64,000 nt of DNA from Rachycentron canadum (taxonomy: Eukaryota > Chordata > Actinopteri > Carangiformes > Rachycentridae), in NCBI GenBank assembly GCA_038496675.1, contig CM076666.1, positions 15,884,785-15,948,784 on the forward strand, given 5' to 3'. Position numbers and translations under genes: made by a program. The first letter of the stretch is position 1. Every line of letters starts with the position of its first letter. Below are positions 37,601 to 50,022 of this stretch, piece after piece. The notes beneath the pieces were generated by a model. That model worked only from the letters and a program-made list of their open reading frames with translations. It did no database searches and was not told the origin of the DNA.

Positions 37601-40319
37601 GTAGTACAAGCAATGATTAAACTTTCAGAGATAAACACTAAATTGGAAATACTGACAGAACAAGGTGGTACATGCTTATCATAACCAACTAAAAAGGGTC
37701 TTGGAAAGACAAGCATGCATTTACAGGGCAAATTATAAATCCAGCCTGTCCATATGCTGCTGGCTCTTCCAGCATACTCTAACGCAAGCTTTGAGAGATT
37801 TAGAGTCCCTGCATGAATTTGCCACGCTGCTGATGAGAAGCTTCATCTTGTTTTCTGGTCACACAAAGCAACCATGCAAAGGCCACAAGGTAAGCCCACA
37901 TGTGGAGACGTTGATTGAACTTCCTCAGCGCTTTCTGGAAATGCCATTCACAAGCAAATAAATACCACGAGCTTGCCACAGCACAAGAGCTTAAACAGGT
38001 AAAACAGAAACAGAAAGGATACAAAGGCACAAATAAGACTTTGGCAATCTACCTGTATTTATAGCTCCAGAAGGTGTCACGATGCCACTGACAGGCACTC
38101 ACTTATGCTCGTGTGGACTGAAGGGTCTCACTAAATACAGGCTCAAAGAGATGGCAGCATTACATGCATTCTGAGAGCAGGAAGATAGTGCTGGCAAGAG
38201 GCCAGAAGAGTTGTGTCAAGTGGTCAGTGGCACAATGGAGCAGGCTGGAAAAATGGAGGAAAAAAGTCACTGTAGTTGCTGCTGTGTTTGACACCCACCC
38301 TTTAATTTGAAGCTCAAGCTGTTTTGTAGCTTCTGGTCATCAATTAAAATTTAATCTACAGTTGCACCCTTCAGTCAAGTGAGGAAATGATCAATTGTTC
38401 TCCATATGAATGTGTTCAAGCTCTCACTGTAGGAATCACTAGTCACTATAGAACACACAAGCTGCAGATGTTGTCTTGGAGACACTGGCACTGATACAAC
38501 CCCAGCAAACATGAAGCATTTCAAGTTGCATGTTGGATGTAAACATGGTACAATGACACAAGCAAAATTACTGTTCAATTACTGGCTTCAGTTACTTCAA
38601 TATGTTTGAATTTGAAGAGCTTGGGATAAAAATATGTTGTTGTATTATGGAAGTGTAGAGACTCTTCAGTATACTGGGGTTGAAAAGAATCAATACAAGA
38701 TATATTAGACAGAGATTTAGACTGTGCACTACTTTGGTTATAATGAATATAGCAAGGCATTGATCCGGCAGTCTAGAAATAAGTCTGACTTTCTTTTATA
38801 GTGGGATGACCACACGTCTGAGACAGATCAGATCACATTCTAAGTGAGTGCTTGCATAAATTGGATCAACAGGATCAGGAAATGTCAAGAGGAATATGTA
38901 GTAAAGATGAATTTGTGCTAAAGGTAGTGCCAAAATGAATCAGGTTGTACAATGTGGAAAATGTAATTTTTTTTACCTGGAGTCTGTGAAAAAAAACCAA
39001 AACATTTTTTTACTTTTTTTCTGCTGTATTTACATGAGTGGTTGAAAATGGCTTGAACTCATCACAAAATATCACTGTGGTTTGGCCTGAATGATGTTTG
39101 GTGATCTGCCTGAGAGGAAACAGGTGAGGTGGTTTTCCCCAGTGTGTCAGCTGCTACACCTGTTTTAAGTCAGTATGGCAGGCTCATTAGCTGATCCACT
39201 AATTGTCCCACACAAGGACTGGCTTTGAGACAGTGTTTAAAAGAACCAGGTGGGAACTCTAATCATCAGTAGTTTAACTTCTGGAGCAGATGAATTGTGA
39301 AAACTAAATGTGAAAAAAAAATACATTGTGTCCCTGAGTTTGTTTCTGTGATGGCAACACCTGTTACATAATAACCTAATACCAACAAAACTATGAATTA
39401 AAGGAAATAGTGAGACAAAGCTTTAATTTCCATTTTGTAGCTTTTACTTAGATCACCTTCATTTTTAAGCATTTGCTTAGTAGTAGATTTGGAGTCATTT
39501 CTCTTAGTGGGTGAGTGGGAGTTGTGTAGGCAGCAGTACACTTCACTGTAATGGAGGATGTTTTTTCATCACACAAATTGACCCAGACTTTGAACTTCCT
39601 CTGCAGCTGATGGTTAAACATCCTTTGTGTGGCCCTCTGTCAGGGAGGAGATGTTCTCCTTCTGTATTACAGGACATTGAGGTTAAGACCTCGCTGCTAC
39701 TGTCTAATTTCCAAGGGAGAAACGAACAGCAAGGTTGAGCTGAAAGTCTGTCTTCATCCTAGTTATGTTGGTGATGCTGTCATTGCCATAGTGCTGTCTA
39801 AAAGAACAACAAAAACAGTTTAATCAAGACTTTCACTCTGATTCCGTTAATGACCCCAAAATACAAATTAGTACAAAAACATACCGTTTGTAACTAGATG
39901 CCAAATTTGAATGAATGAATAAATGAACACCCATATCACTGTGGTGCATCCAGTCCTGCTTTATAAAAGGGGTTTAAATGAATTAAGGACTGATGGTGAC
40001 CATTAGAAGACGGCAACATTACTCATCATGAGGACAGCCATGCATAAGAAGAATGAGATCTGTGTGCATCAGTGGCTGAAGGTATTTTAATGGTATACAT
40101 TAACCTAAAATCAAGGACTAGAAAATAAGTGAAAACTAAATATATATATATATTCTTTTAAAGAATGTATTTGTAGGGTATGTTTTGCTATTGCTACAAA
40201 GCTGAATTTAGCATTAACAGCTGTTTACTTTGCATCTTGCCAAGAGCTTTAGTCATTGTTACATCCATGAGACAAGAGGTGAAGGCTACAGTGACAGGCA
40301 ATGTTGAAAAGAGAGGAGA

Positions 40320-40511
40320 TGTGACAACCAGGCTGGAGCTAGCTGGTTAGCATGCTAATTTCAGGAGAAACTTGTCTCTTACTTAGCAAGTAAAGTAAAA
40401 AAGGAAAGAAACTTGATGCAGAGCTCACAACGTTTCTTTTAGACTTGTACAGCTGTTTGTGCTAATGTTGGCTATGTAAAAACAGCAAAACTTACAAATA
40501 GTTCCTTTGAT
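40320..40511 (+). repeat. Second dispersed repeat family, copy 1
   Basis: It shares a 26-base identical block (40339-40364, containing gctggttagcatgctaattt) with 54250-54275. A weaker match follows (gtttcttttagact, then gctaatgttggctatg and nearly collinear sequence up to ttcctttga). It has no coding capacity. It lies in the first intron of the dab2ip-like gene. Confidence 0.6.
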
Positions 40512-43401
40512 TATTTTTCAAAAAAGTTACCTGGCGTAGCTATTTTTTAGTCCAACTCGATTTTTTTTCTATTTGCTGAACCATTTTCTTGTCACTTGTT
40601 GAATAACAACCCCATACTTTGTCACAAAATTTGGTGTCCAAAAGAGTTTTATTGTTGCAAACTTTTGACAACTTTAAATGACAATGAGTTGTTTTGTGAC
40701 AGCTTTTCCACAGAACATTGTTCAGTTTGATCTTTATCATGATGACATTCTTGTTTGTCACAAAAGCTACGTGATGACGACAGGTAATAAACCGGTAAAG
40801 GTGTAATTGTTTTTCATGTCAAATTTTGGAATTGTTATGTAATTGTAAACAACCATGGATTAAAAAAAAAAAAAAAAAAAATCAAAGAAACTTAACATAA
40901 AAATAATAACTCTTTATCAATCCATTACATTTCAAAACAAAAATGTGCCTTCAGATAATGCTCTCAGCATCTTTTCCCAGACGCTGAAATGAAATGGCAC
41001 AGATTGGACTTAAAGGGAGTGCAGTGATATTAAAAACACTAATATTAAATCACCTTTGATTCCTTTACTTTTTTGATTTAAAAAACAAAAAAAAAACAAA
41101 AAAAAACTGCTCTAGTATGTTTATAATGATAATCCCTTCTCTCCCTTGTGGAAATTCTGGCTCAGGTGCTTTCAGGTGTTTCTTCCCTCAGGCAATCAGG
41201 CTCAATCGCTGGCACCTGTATGGCTCCTATATAAGCTCAGTTCATGGCACGTCGTCTTTTTGGTCCCAGTGCTGCTTGACTGATGTGTGTGTTTCTTTCT
41301 AACAGTGTGAGGCGTGTGATCTTTGGTAGGCTAAACCCATTTAAAGAGTAGCACAGGCTGCAGTTTTCAGTGGGAAGAAACACAAGTTGTGTTCAAGAGT
41401 CATGTGGTTTGTTGAAGATATATTTGTGTCATGTTATCCCAGGACACCTACAGCGTTGCCCTCCGAGATCTTTTTGTTTTATTTAGCCCAGTGTGATTCA
41501 CCTACGCCCTTTACTGCCTCTCTCTGCTTGTTTGTTACTTTAAAAAGGCCATCATTGCACTCTTTAAGCCAAATGAGACATTCAGCTATTTCTTTTTATT
41601 GTTGGTGTAATTATGAGCCAATCAAAGCCCCAAATACTTTGATTGCTCACACTGTTTAACAAAGTGCTGCATCTCTACTCTGAGCACAAAGTGTGTATGT
41701 GGTTTTTAAGATCATGATTGTGAAAACAAAGCATAAATTGCAACACTTTTTGTGAATGGTGACTTAAGTATATTAAAAGATTTATTTTTCATGTACAAGG
41801 TGCTCTTTTCTGAAATCTAAAAGTGAGATCATAGCTGTGCAGCTTTATATGCAATCTTGCATAATCAGTTGGATTTTTGCTGATGCACAGTTATTGATAA
41901 TGGCACCCTGGAAGAGGAAAGCTGAGCATGAGTTGTAGCTACCCTTGAGCTGCTTCTCACTTTCTACCTTTAACCACTACCCAATCCTGATTTAAGGTGT
42001 GTGTGTGTGTGGTGATCTATAGTTCATATATTTGATGATTGTATTTCTGACTAGAGCGTCCAGGAAAATTAAAAAAATGCCCCCCCCTCAAAACACACCT
42101 ATACTCATCTGACTTATGAAAAACAAGTGGTGTGAACATAAAAGGTTTTATCAAACATCTGACTAACTCTATTCCCATTTAGTGTCATTTCAAACATGTT
42201 TTGCTCAGGTTTTTGTGTTCATTTTACCATATACACTGTTTGTGGTTGTCTTCTTTGCTACATAGTATATTTTAGGAAATATTTTTTTTCCAAAAGTGTC
42301 GTAGAAACAAGGCAGTCAGAAAACGTATTATCAGGAAGGAAACAGGACTAGCTTGCAACTAAGAGGCTGAATATGCACATTGTTTAACTCTAGGTTACAT
42401 TTAAACAAGCCCCTTTAATTCGTGGTTTACACTTTTCTTGCTGTGAACCTTCACATTTCTCTCGTACTTGCACACACATTATATAATCCTGCTTGCCACC
42501 TGCTAGGCTTCTGCTGTGGGCAAATACAACATGCTTGAAGGTAAATTATGCCTTTTTTTCTTTTTAATTTTTTATTTTTGTTTATGCTGAGACAGCACTA
42601 CTAACAGCCATCTGTTTCAGAGGTTCATGAAGCAAACAGGGCATCTGTACCACAATCGCCTTAGATGTGCTGCTGAGCTGCTCTGCCGTTGGTTAGCCCT
42701 GTCAAGTTAAGTGCAGCAGAGGTGACATGAATCAACCTGAACTGAAGCATGTGCCGATAATTTCACCCAGGAGCTTGGATGAGACCGGTGACGGGTGAGG
42801 TGTCAGAATAGGAGTGATGCCTGAAGTGTCAGTGAATCATGAACGCCATGGCAGCCACAACAATGCTTTCCTTCAAATGCTACGTGCAATTTTAAAACTC
42901 CAGGTTTTTCAACTGTGGAACTCGAACCAGGGTTTCTGTTTTTAGCAGACACTGATTTCACTCACTATTTCAGTCTTAACTGCATCTTACCTGAGGCAAA
43001 CATGAGCTGATGTCTGTTTTTCCATCATTCATTTGTATGTATTAAACTATAAAATGGGAATTGTGCACCTTGCAGCCCCTAAGTCTCAGTCTTCGTTAGT
43101 TGGTGTTGGTGACCTGTCACTGTGAAAACATGTGTTTTTTGTATGGCAACAATAATGACCAGCATAAAGCTCATCAGAAATAAATACATGCATGTAATAT
43201 ACACTGTGGCATTCTTGGAGGAGCGCAGGAAACCCTGCCCAAATGAACAAAAAGACGCTCGTGTGATGATTCAAGTTAAATTGACAGGGTGTAAAGACAG
43301 ATACAATTTTTAGAGGGAATAAAAGGTAATGATTTGAAGTTGGTCTGGCTGAGAAAATGGTACAAAAATCAACCGTTTTGTCTTATAATACTCCCAACCA
43401 T

Positions 43402-43422
43402 ACACACACACACACACACACC
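43402..43422 (+). repeat. (CA)n microsatellite
   Basis: Twenty-one bases of CA in the first intron of the dab2ip-like gene. Confidence 0.85.
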
Positions 43423-43625
43423 AATAGCCAAAGCCATGAAAAATGATTGCTGACTATATCATTATGAAGTACTGGCAATGCATGCAGGTTATTTTTATTA
43501 TCTTTTTTTAAATTTATTTTTTTGATATTATGCATTTCCACTTCAGCAGCAAATTAGGTAGCTGTTTGCTTGGTTTTTCAAAAATAGAGCAGATAATGAA
43601 AGGTGTCTTTGAATGCGGAGATTTC

Positions 43626-43629
<4 letters not shown>

Positions 43630-43657
<28 letters not shown>
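43630..43657 (+). repeat. Poly-T tract
   Basis: T28 run. Similar runs of about 20 or more bases occur as A at 18541-18562, 40862-40881 and 48568-48590, and as T at 44952-44979, 45641-45661, 49081-49106 and 50584-50603. None has an identifiable retrocopy attached. Confidence 0.9.
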
Positions 43658-43660
<3 letters not shown>

Positions 43661-44666
43661 ACACCATACAGATTCTCTCATTATCTGCTGCTATTGGGTT
43701 TTTGTACTTGTCAGAGGCTCATAGTGAGTGATCTTAATAAGACTGATGCTGTGCAATGAGGAGGAAAAACAAGTTCTCTTCATAATTCTGATTTTATTTT
43801 TTTTTAAAAAATGTATTCACTCACTGGTTTGACCCAACATTCGGTCGCTGTAATCAACCTAAAAAGCAACCGAGTCTCTTTTAAATCTGTAGGTTTAACA
43901 GCATTTTACTGGCACTAATCAAATGACTGATAAGTAGAGACAAATGTGCTCTGTCTAGTCCTCAACTCAATACCCAGCAGGACTGTCATCCATCACCAAG
44001 GAGGATTACAACCTCCACAGGCCAAAACAGCACATGTAACCAGACTCTTCCACTGTTTAATAAACCAAAACCACTTACTTTGATATCTCACTTTTTAAAT
44101 TTCATATGGGCTAAATTTCCACCACAATTCAAATGATGCCATCTCTAAAAGAGCACACTCAACCATCAAGAACGATTAATTAACAAACTAGACATGGTGT
44201 AAGTGAAAAGAAAACAAAGATGCCAGCTGAAGTAGTGCAAGCCTTGTCATTGTATCTAGGTCAGAAGAAAGCAACATTCTCCAGCCCATATGTACTTTCA
44301 CAGCTGTGCTTTGGATGTGAAGCGGCTGTAGTAGCTGAAGCCACTCCACCTTTTAATGCACTCGCTCCAGCACCTCCATATGGGAAAAAAGGTACACCTC
44401 CTGTTTTTCTACAATAACAATCATCATGGTTATCACCTCTTATAGCACAACACATGTACTCAGGGGCATGCATCAAAGGAAAAGCGCACAAACAGTAAAA
44501 TAGACAGATGGGGAGGAGAGGGAGAGAAAGAGAGCGAGGGAGAGAGAAGCCAGGGAAACAGAAAATAATAATGTGACATTTAACGGTGACAAAGAGAGAA
44601 ACAAGATGGATAATGATGCAGGAAAAGGGAGGGATCACAGAAATGGACATCTTGCTTTGTATTTAC

Positions 44667-44706
44667 CTGACAGGGAATCAGAAGACATGCTTTCTTGCTG
44701 CTGCAT
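44667..44706 (-). CDS. dab2ip: dab2ip-like RasGAP, first coding exon of the long (PH-containing) form
   Basis: Candidate first coding exon. The minus strand reads MQQQESMSSDSLS (13 codons) plus one G, then a splice donor (TGTCAG|gtaaat). The start codon has A at -3. The single leftover G joins the AT that opens the exon at 31663 and makes an Asp codon. Asp is the residue expected at this place, since RASAL2 has YDVKGP and SYNGAP1 has RDVRGP. The joined product is an unstructured Ser/Gln-rich leader in front of the PH domain. The intron to the next exon is about 13.0 kb, which is normal for a first intron. I do not recognise the 13-residue peptide itself. The call rests on start context, donor, phase and position, not on homology. 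It could be a chance ATG before a donor. An mRNA 5' end mapped here would settle it. Confidence 0.55.
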
Positions 44707-44948
44707 CTTGAATGCTGGCTCCAGTGTGAGACTCTGTGTGAGGTTGTGTGTGTGTGTGTCCACAAGCTACAGTGAGTGAACGAGCCAGCATGCCTCACTG
44801 TGTGTTTTGATGACGGGAGTCTGCGTAGCAGCTTGGGGAGGGAACGAGCAACAGAACCAGGAGGAAAGTACGGGAGAAGAGATTAGCTTCTTCTTTATTA
44901 CCTCGCCAAGTGTCTCCAATCTCATTTTCAATTTCTCTCATTCTCCTT

Positions 44949-44979
<31 letters not shown>

Positions 44980-45153
44980 GCAAGTGTGAATGCTGGTGTC
45001 TCAACACATGTGCTGCAGATGAGGATTTATGAGGTACACAGAGGCAGGCAGATGGGAGGAGCATGAGGGAAGGAGGGTTTCCTAGAGGGTGAAGCTGAGG
45101 AGGAGGAGGTGCTGAAGAGAGAAAGCAATCACCTTCAGTGTGGGCTTACTCAC
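44707..45153 (-). promoter_or_regulatory. Leader or promoter region of the long dab2ip form
   Basis: This is the upstream flank of the first coding exon. It has scattered CpGs (gacgggagtctgcgtagcagc near 44812-44832), a short TG repeat (44745-44758) and a 28-base poly-T run (44952-44979). I cannot find a TATA box or place the transcription start. Either the promoter is here or a leader intron occupies it, as the donor at 45153 suggests. Confidence 0.3.
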
Positions 45154-45260
45154 CCAGTCACTGAGTCATTATTCTTCGATCCCCTTCATGCAGTCTTATG
45201 ATGCAGAGCGCGAAGACAATTCAGAGCTTGCTTGTACCACAGCATCTGCCTGGCTGTGAG
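45154..45260 (-). other. Possible untranslated leader exon with a strong donor
   Basis: The minus strand reads GTGACTGG|gtgagtaag, an almost perfect donor, 450 bp upstream of the first coding exon at 44706. The two ATGs just before it open frames that stop within a few codons or at the donor, so it would be non-coding. A CA-rich acceptor (ctcacacag|AGTC, near 44730) just before the coding exon could receive it. The right boundary is not determined. Confidence 0.28.
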
Positions 45261-45312
45261 TGATTGATCTCAACTTGAATTAATTTGCAGTGTAAATTTT
45301 TTTTAAAATTTT

Positions 45313-45632
45313 TTTTTGAAACCATATTTTGAGAAGTTGGAATGAGGGGTGGATCTGACCTCTGTACTCTATCCTGATTATCAGGCAGTTCGCCATGTGT
45401 GGTACAGTCTGTTAATCACACAGTAGCCACACCCTAATGCATACGCTGCTTTATCTTTTAAATTGGACCATAATTTAACAAAAGAACATTATGTTGTTAA
45501 GACTTGAAACTAGAGTTTGAGACCATAAACTAATTTGGAAAATGTTTTTTGAGGTAATAAATCAAGCGGAGTTGTTCAGTTTTAGCTGAGCATTGTTTGC
45601 CTTACGTCTCCTGATGGCATACTTCTGGTTCA
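45313..45632 (+). repeat. Teleost dispersed non-coding repeat, copy C
   Basis: Third copy, same orientation. It contains ttttgaaaccatattttgag, ggtggatctgacctctgtac, tgtggtacagtctgttaatc and gaggtaataaatcaagcgg. The right end is more diverged and appears cut short by a poly-T run at 45641-45661. It lies in the upstream flank of the dab2ip-like gene. Confidence 0.78.
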
Positions 45633-48042
45633 TTTGTGTGTTTTTTTTTTTTTTTTTTTTTAACACACACCAACACTCCAATGACAAGGAATATAGAAGC
45701 CACACTTATTAGATGAGTCAGATGTCAGATTCTTAATGTTGTCCTTGATTTCTTATTGATGAGTCTTTGAGTTGATTACAACCCCATTAGATGACAAATG
45801 GTCTGGTATGTGCAGTAGTTTGTAATTCAAGGAATGCACCATTTCTGATTATGCATGTCTTCCACTTTGTCATTATGCATGCTTGGGTACTCTTTCCTTA
45901 TGGATTCCACAAACACATTGCTTACACTTGGTATTAAAATGTGTCTGGATGTGTTTAGATGATAAAGAAAATCTTGTTTAGAGCTGGTGTATTTGTGTTC
46001 TCATTTTCCTCATTGAGCACTGATCTCTGTCCTCTGGACCAGAACCTGCTCAACAATTTGAGGTGGTGGCATTTTGTTCAGATTGCATTTACATTTACTG
46101 CACCTGAGAGGAACACAAGACCAGCCAGACTACTTTCAGAAGTGGTCATGGGGATCTGATCACAACATATTTACATTTTATTGTGAAAAGGTCCCCCCCT
46201 TATCTATGATTAGCAAGATCTAAAGAAGGCAGTAAACATTGGTCAGTGGATCCATCCTATGTGCTATTCTGCATCAAATACACACTCTTTCCCCACATGT
46301 TTAAGAAGTCCATCTTGGTCTTCTGTGAGGACACTGTATATTTTTTTATTTTATTTTTTTAAAAGTAAAACAAGTACAAGTACATTCTAAAATATGCACT
46401 TAAAATAAAAAGCTTTTCTGCCATTGGAAGCAGGTCTGGGGTGCTGTATAATCATGTTGCACCTCCCCAGGGAAAAGTGGTTTCCTGGAGTACTGGTCTG
46501 GTCTCTTCTTCCAGCCCATTAGGAAACTGTCTAATATATTCCTCCCACTTGCAATGTATTCACCCTGCTCCAGCACCTTTCTCCGATTGTGTGCACCAGG
46601 ATTGGATTTGCACCTGTGGTCACTAAAACTGCAAAAATGAGTCATCCTGTGTGTGTACTTGTGTTTATAACCAGTTGTAGCAATAACGGTGCTAAAAATG
46701 GCAATTTAATTTTGACAGCGTTTTGGGTAAATCGGCTTTATAGCACACGTTCAGTGAGACACTTATCTTGCTGACTAGAAAGGAACACAAGACAACACAA
46801 CAAAAAAATGGCAGCTGCTGTGACCAATACCACTTAACACGCATGTGCTATTAATTTGCAAATCTTGATCAACCATTAAGGATGCTCTCATGGCACAAAT
46901 GGTGTTTTTAAAATCCTTTGGTGGCCTTTGGAATGTGTCCTAAACAAGTACAATTGATACAATATACAACGCAATATGTAAATGCTGTGACTGGAATTAA
47001 ATTGTAAACTGTAAGAGCCTCCACATTTGACTGTGACCATGTTAAACTGGCTCACCAGGTATGGGATTAGGAATTGTTTGCTGTTAAAAAGGGAAACCAG
47101 ATCAATTCAATTTCGGACACAATTGCTAAACAGACTATTGCTTTTAGAATTTTCACTGTTTAAGAGTGTGTATATGTAGGTTTGGTAAAACTTGTTGACA
47201 AGTTCATTTTTATTACAAGAGCATCTCCAATAGCCTTTTAAAATGTCTCCTCGCTTCTCGTCTTGACCCAAACCTGCCTGGACGATTTCTGTGAAAGCAG
47301 TTTAATTTAAACTGGGGAAAAAAAACAGGCAGCATGGTGTGCTGAATAATTTCAGTGCTATCTGATTCCAATTTCCAAAAACTAGACACTGAATAGAAAC
47401 TGATTTGATATAAATGAACAGATGTTAAGTCATTAAAGGTTTGTGGGCTTCTTACTTTTTAGAAAGCACATCTTTGAGTCACCTCCTATTAACAATGTTT
47501 AAAGTCCATTAAAGTGTTCCTGTTGTAATCTATCAAATATACAACAGTAAATGTTAAGTTGTTAAATGCATGGATTTTGGTCCTGATGCCCTACAGCCTA
47601 ACATGTTAAGGACCAAAAAGAAAAGGCAAGCCGGCGACAAAGGTTTCTAATAGAGGTCGATACATGACCTATAGGACTAGCAAGTGATTTATCAGCATTT
47701 ACAAAGCCATTAATTACAGATACAACATGACTCTAAATCATTACTTGAATGCAATGTAGTGGGATTGCACATGCATGAAACTTGTTTGGTGTATTCATAT
47801 GTTCAGTATAAAATTGGAATGCTGCATTCACCATCTGGTCTTTCCTATAAGCTATAGATGATTCTGTTTTGGCAATCACAGCAGAGTTTTTTCAAATTGA
47901 ACTGAGAGCTGGCATGTTATCTGTCTGTTTCTTGCAGCTTTTTCTTAATGATCCTGTTCCTACCTCAGCAACCCATGGGGAATCTAATGAAACACAAGGA
48001 AGAAGAACCTGCCATATGTCCATTTACACAACTTGGATTGAA

Positions 48043-48064
48043 TAGATAGATAGATAGATAGATA
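48043..48064 (+). repeat. (GATA)n microsatellite
   Basis: Short run of about five GATA units. Confidence 0.9.
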
Positions 48065-49707
48065 CCCTGGTATTTAGTTACCACAACCAATTAGGCTTTG
48101 ACTGAAAATATTATGTAGAAGGTCTCCACAAAGAGTTTCCTTCTGCCCGATTCTTTAGAGCAGTAAAAACTACTTATGTCTCATGTAGAGTAACAAGGTC
48201 TCAGTGAGGTTGGTAGTATTTGGCAATATAACATAGGAGAGACCTAGTATATATTTAACTTCACACCAACTCTTTGATTAAGTTTGAACTAGGTTTTTGT
48301 TTGAACATTGTTGAGACAAATCATGTATCTAGTAGGGATTAAATTGGTCATTTCTTTGCTCTAGGATGGGAGCAAAAGCTACAAAAATCACCCCATCCAT
48401 CCTCTGTGATCCAAACACTGGGAATGGTGCTGCATGGTACTTATTGTCTCAGTGGTGGAGGAGGAAAAAAAGGCTTCTGACACCTTTTTTATATAGAAGG
48501 AGGTGTAAGAGAAGGAAAACAACCTGTGGGGAATTAAATGGCTTTGTTATTTTTCCACTTCAGCACTAAAAAAAAAAAAAAAAAAAAAAATCCATATGAT
48601 GGACAAGTGATTTGCATTTTTCATGTGTATTGAAACACTACCATCTAGTGAACATTCAGTCAAATTGCAGGACACAGTTTTTTGCAATATGATCTGTTGG
48701 ATGTATTTTCTACCATCTAGTTAGCCATAATTACTCACAAGTGTATGCATGTACACATACTGTGCATATACATCAATTTGAGCAGAGGTGTATGAATGGA
48801 TTCATAGGTAGTGAAGTAACAACACAAAAACACACACAGTCACAGCATGGCCTGATCTCTGGACCTGATGGGAGGATTATTTTGGCTCCACAGACACAAC
48901 ACCCAACTAAACCATGTCTGCAGTTTCTTTGTTGGGGCCTCATGCCGGAAACTCTCTTCCTGCAGACTGAGGCTTAGAGCGTGTTTTTTGTTTTAATGAG
49001 GTAAGCATGCATGGCTGAAAAGGTCTCTGTGGCCACTAATATGGCATCACATGCCTTGCAACATTTGTATTGATGCTGTGTTTTTTTTTTTTTTTTTTTT
49101 TTTTTTGAAACTAAAAAGGACATTTAGAAACATCATTACAATCATGTTGGGAAACACACACAGTGCTATGTCTGGTCATGTGCCATATGTCCAATTGATC
49201 TTTGTAAAGACTAACATGACCTGAGTGGCTCCTTGACCTGATTGTTCATTTGGCAAGACTGCTCCTTGGGAGATCAAGGATGGGGGATGTGCTCTGGTCA
49301 GAAGCAGTTATTTCATATGCAAACCCAACAATTAAAACATTTTCTAATTGGTCATTAGCAATACATGTGAGAGACGTAGGAGGTAAGGAGGACAGAGGTT
49401 TTTTAAAATAGTACTCTTTTCATTATTTTATATATCTTCACTGTTATTCATATCTGTTTAATTTGTCATCAGTAAATCTGTGCAGCTTTAATTAGGTTAT
49501 ACATGATGCCAGTAAATGTCATTCCTAAAAGATGAGCTAACCTGGAACAATGCAGGACTGAAATATTAGTATGAATAATTCTGTCGCCAGCTGCTTCCCT
49601 CACACCAACATAGGCAATGTAAACACCCCATGTGCACATGTGTTTGTCTACCAATTCTACAGCCTGACAAATCAATCAAGTATTGAGCGGGAGGTACATG
49701 TAGATTG

Positions 49708-49734
49708 CTCAGGGGAACATCCTGTTCCCCTGAG
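49708..49734. repeat. Perfect 12-bp hairpin with a 3-base loop
   Basis: ctcaggggaaca, loop tcc, then tgttcccctgag. No mismatch in the stem. It is not followed by a T run, so it is unlike a pol III terminator, and no small RNA is evident. Confidence 0.9.
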
Positions 49735-49755
49735 TGTTGCCGATCAGGTGTCTCT

Positions 49756-49784
49756 TGAAGAAGATGAAGAAGATGAAGAAGAGT
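49756..49784 (+). repeat. (GAA/GATGAA)n repeat next to a T run
   Basis: gaagaagatgaagaagatga-type repeat followed by gag and a T12 run. Confidence 0.9.
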
Positions 49785-50003
49785 TTTTTTTTTTTTTAGA
49801 GCATCTTTAGAAAATCTTGTGGTTCTCCAGTTCATAACAATGAATTTAGTTCTTATAAGCATGAGGTAATAATGAATGGGTGATGTTAAGGTCAGTAACA
49901 GGAAGTATGTGACTACGATTCCTGGAATTTCCTTGCGGAGATCAAGAAAGCCTTTCCGATTTTATTAAACAGATTTATATCAGTACAGTTCATCAATAAG
50001 TTC

Positions 50004-50022
50004 CACTGTTCCAGGAACAGTG
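50004..50022. promoter_or_regulatory. Near-palindromic STAT-type site
   Basis: cactgttccaggaacagtg is a 9-bp inverted repeat around a single A. It contains TTCCAGGAA, the classic STAT GAS form (TTCNNNGAA). A CRE/AP-1-like tgatgtcat follows directly. Only the motif is seen. Confidence 0.35.

Larger units (their letters stand above)
31664..44666 (-). other. Long first intron of the PH-containing form
   Basis: A phase-1 intron of 13,003 bases. It holds dispersed-repeat family 2 copy 1 (40320), poly-T and poly-A tracts and a CA repeat (43402). There is a small CpG-bearing patch at 34540-34720 (cagcgctgacggcgtaaaca, then gtggcggcggcttaacaaac). Near 33050-33090 there is an AT-rich block with ttacgcaat, a C/EBP-like site. 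Bases 37180-37530 contain a 110-codon plus-strand frame that I do not recognise as protein. Confidence 0.6.

Noticed and set aside
39511..39823. Two overlapping plus-strand frames that look like one frame with a shift
   Set aside because: Considered as a pseudogene. No family recognised, so it is not called.
44261..44650. 129-codon minus-strand frame just downstream of the first coding exon
   Set aside because: It runs through the intron. No splice support, and the first third is hydrophobic low-complexity sequence from a GA-rich tract.
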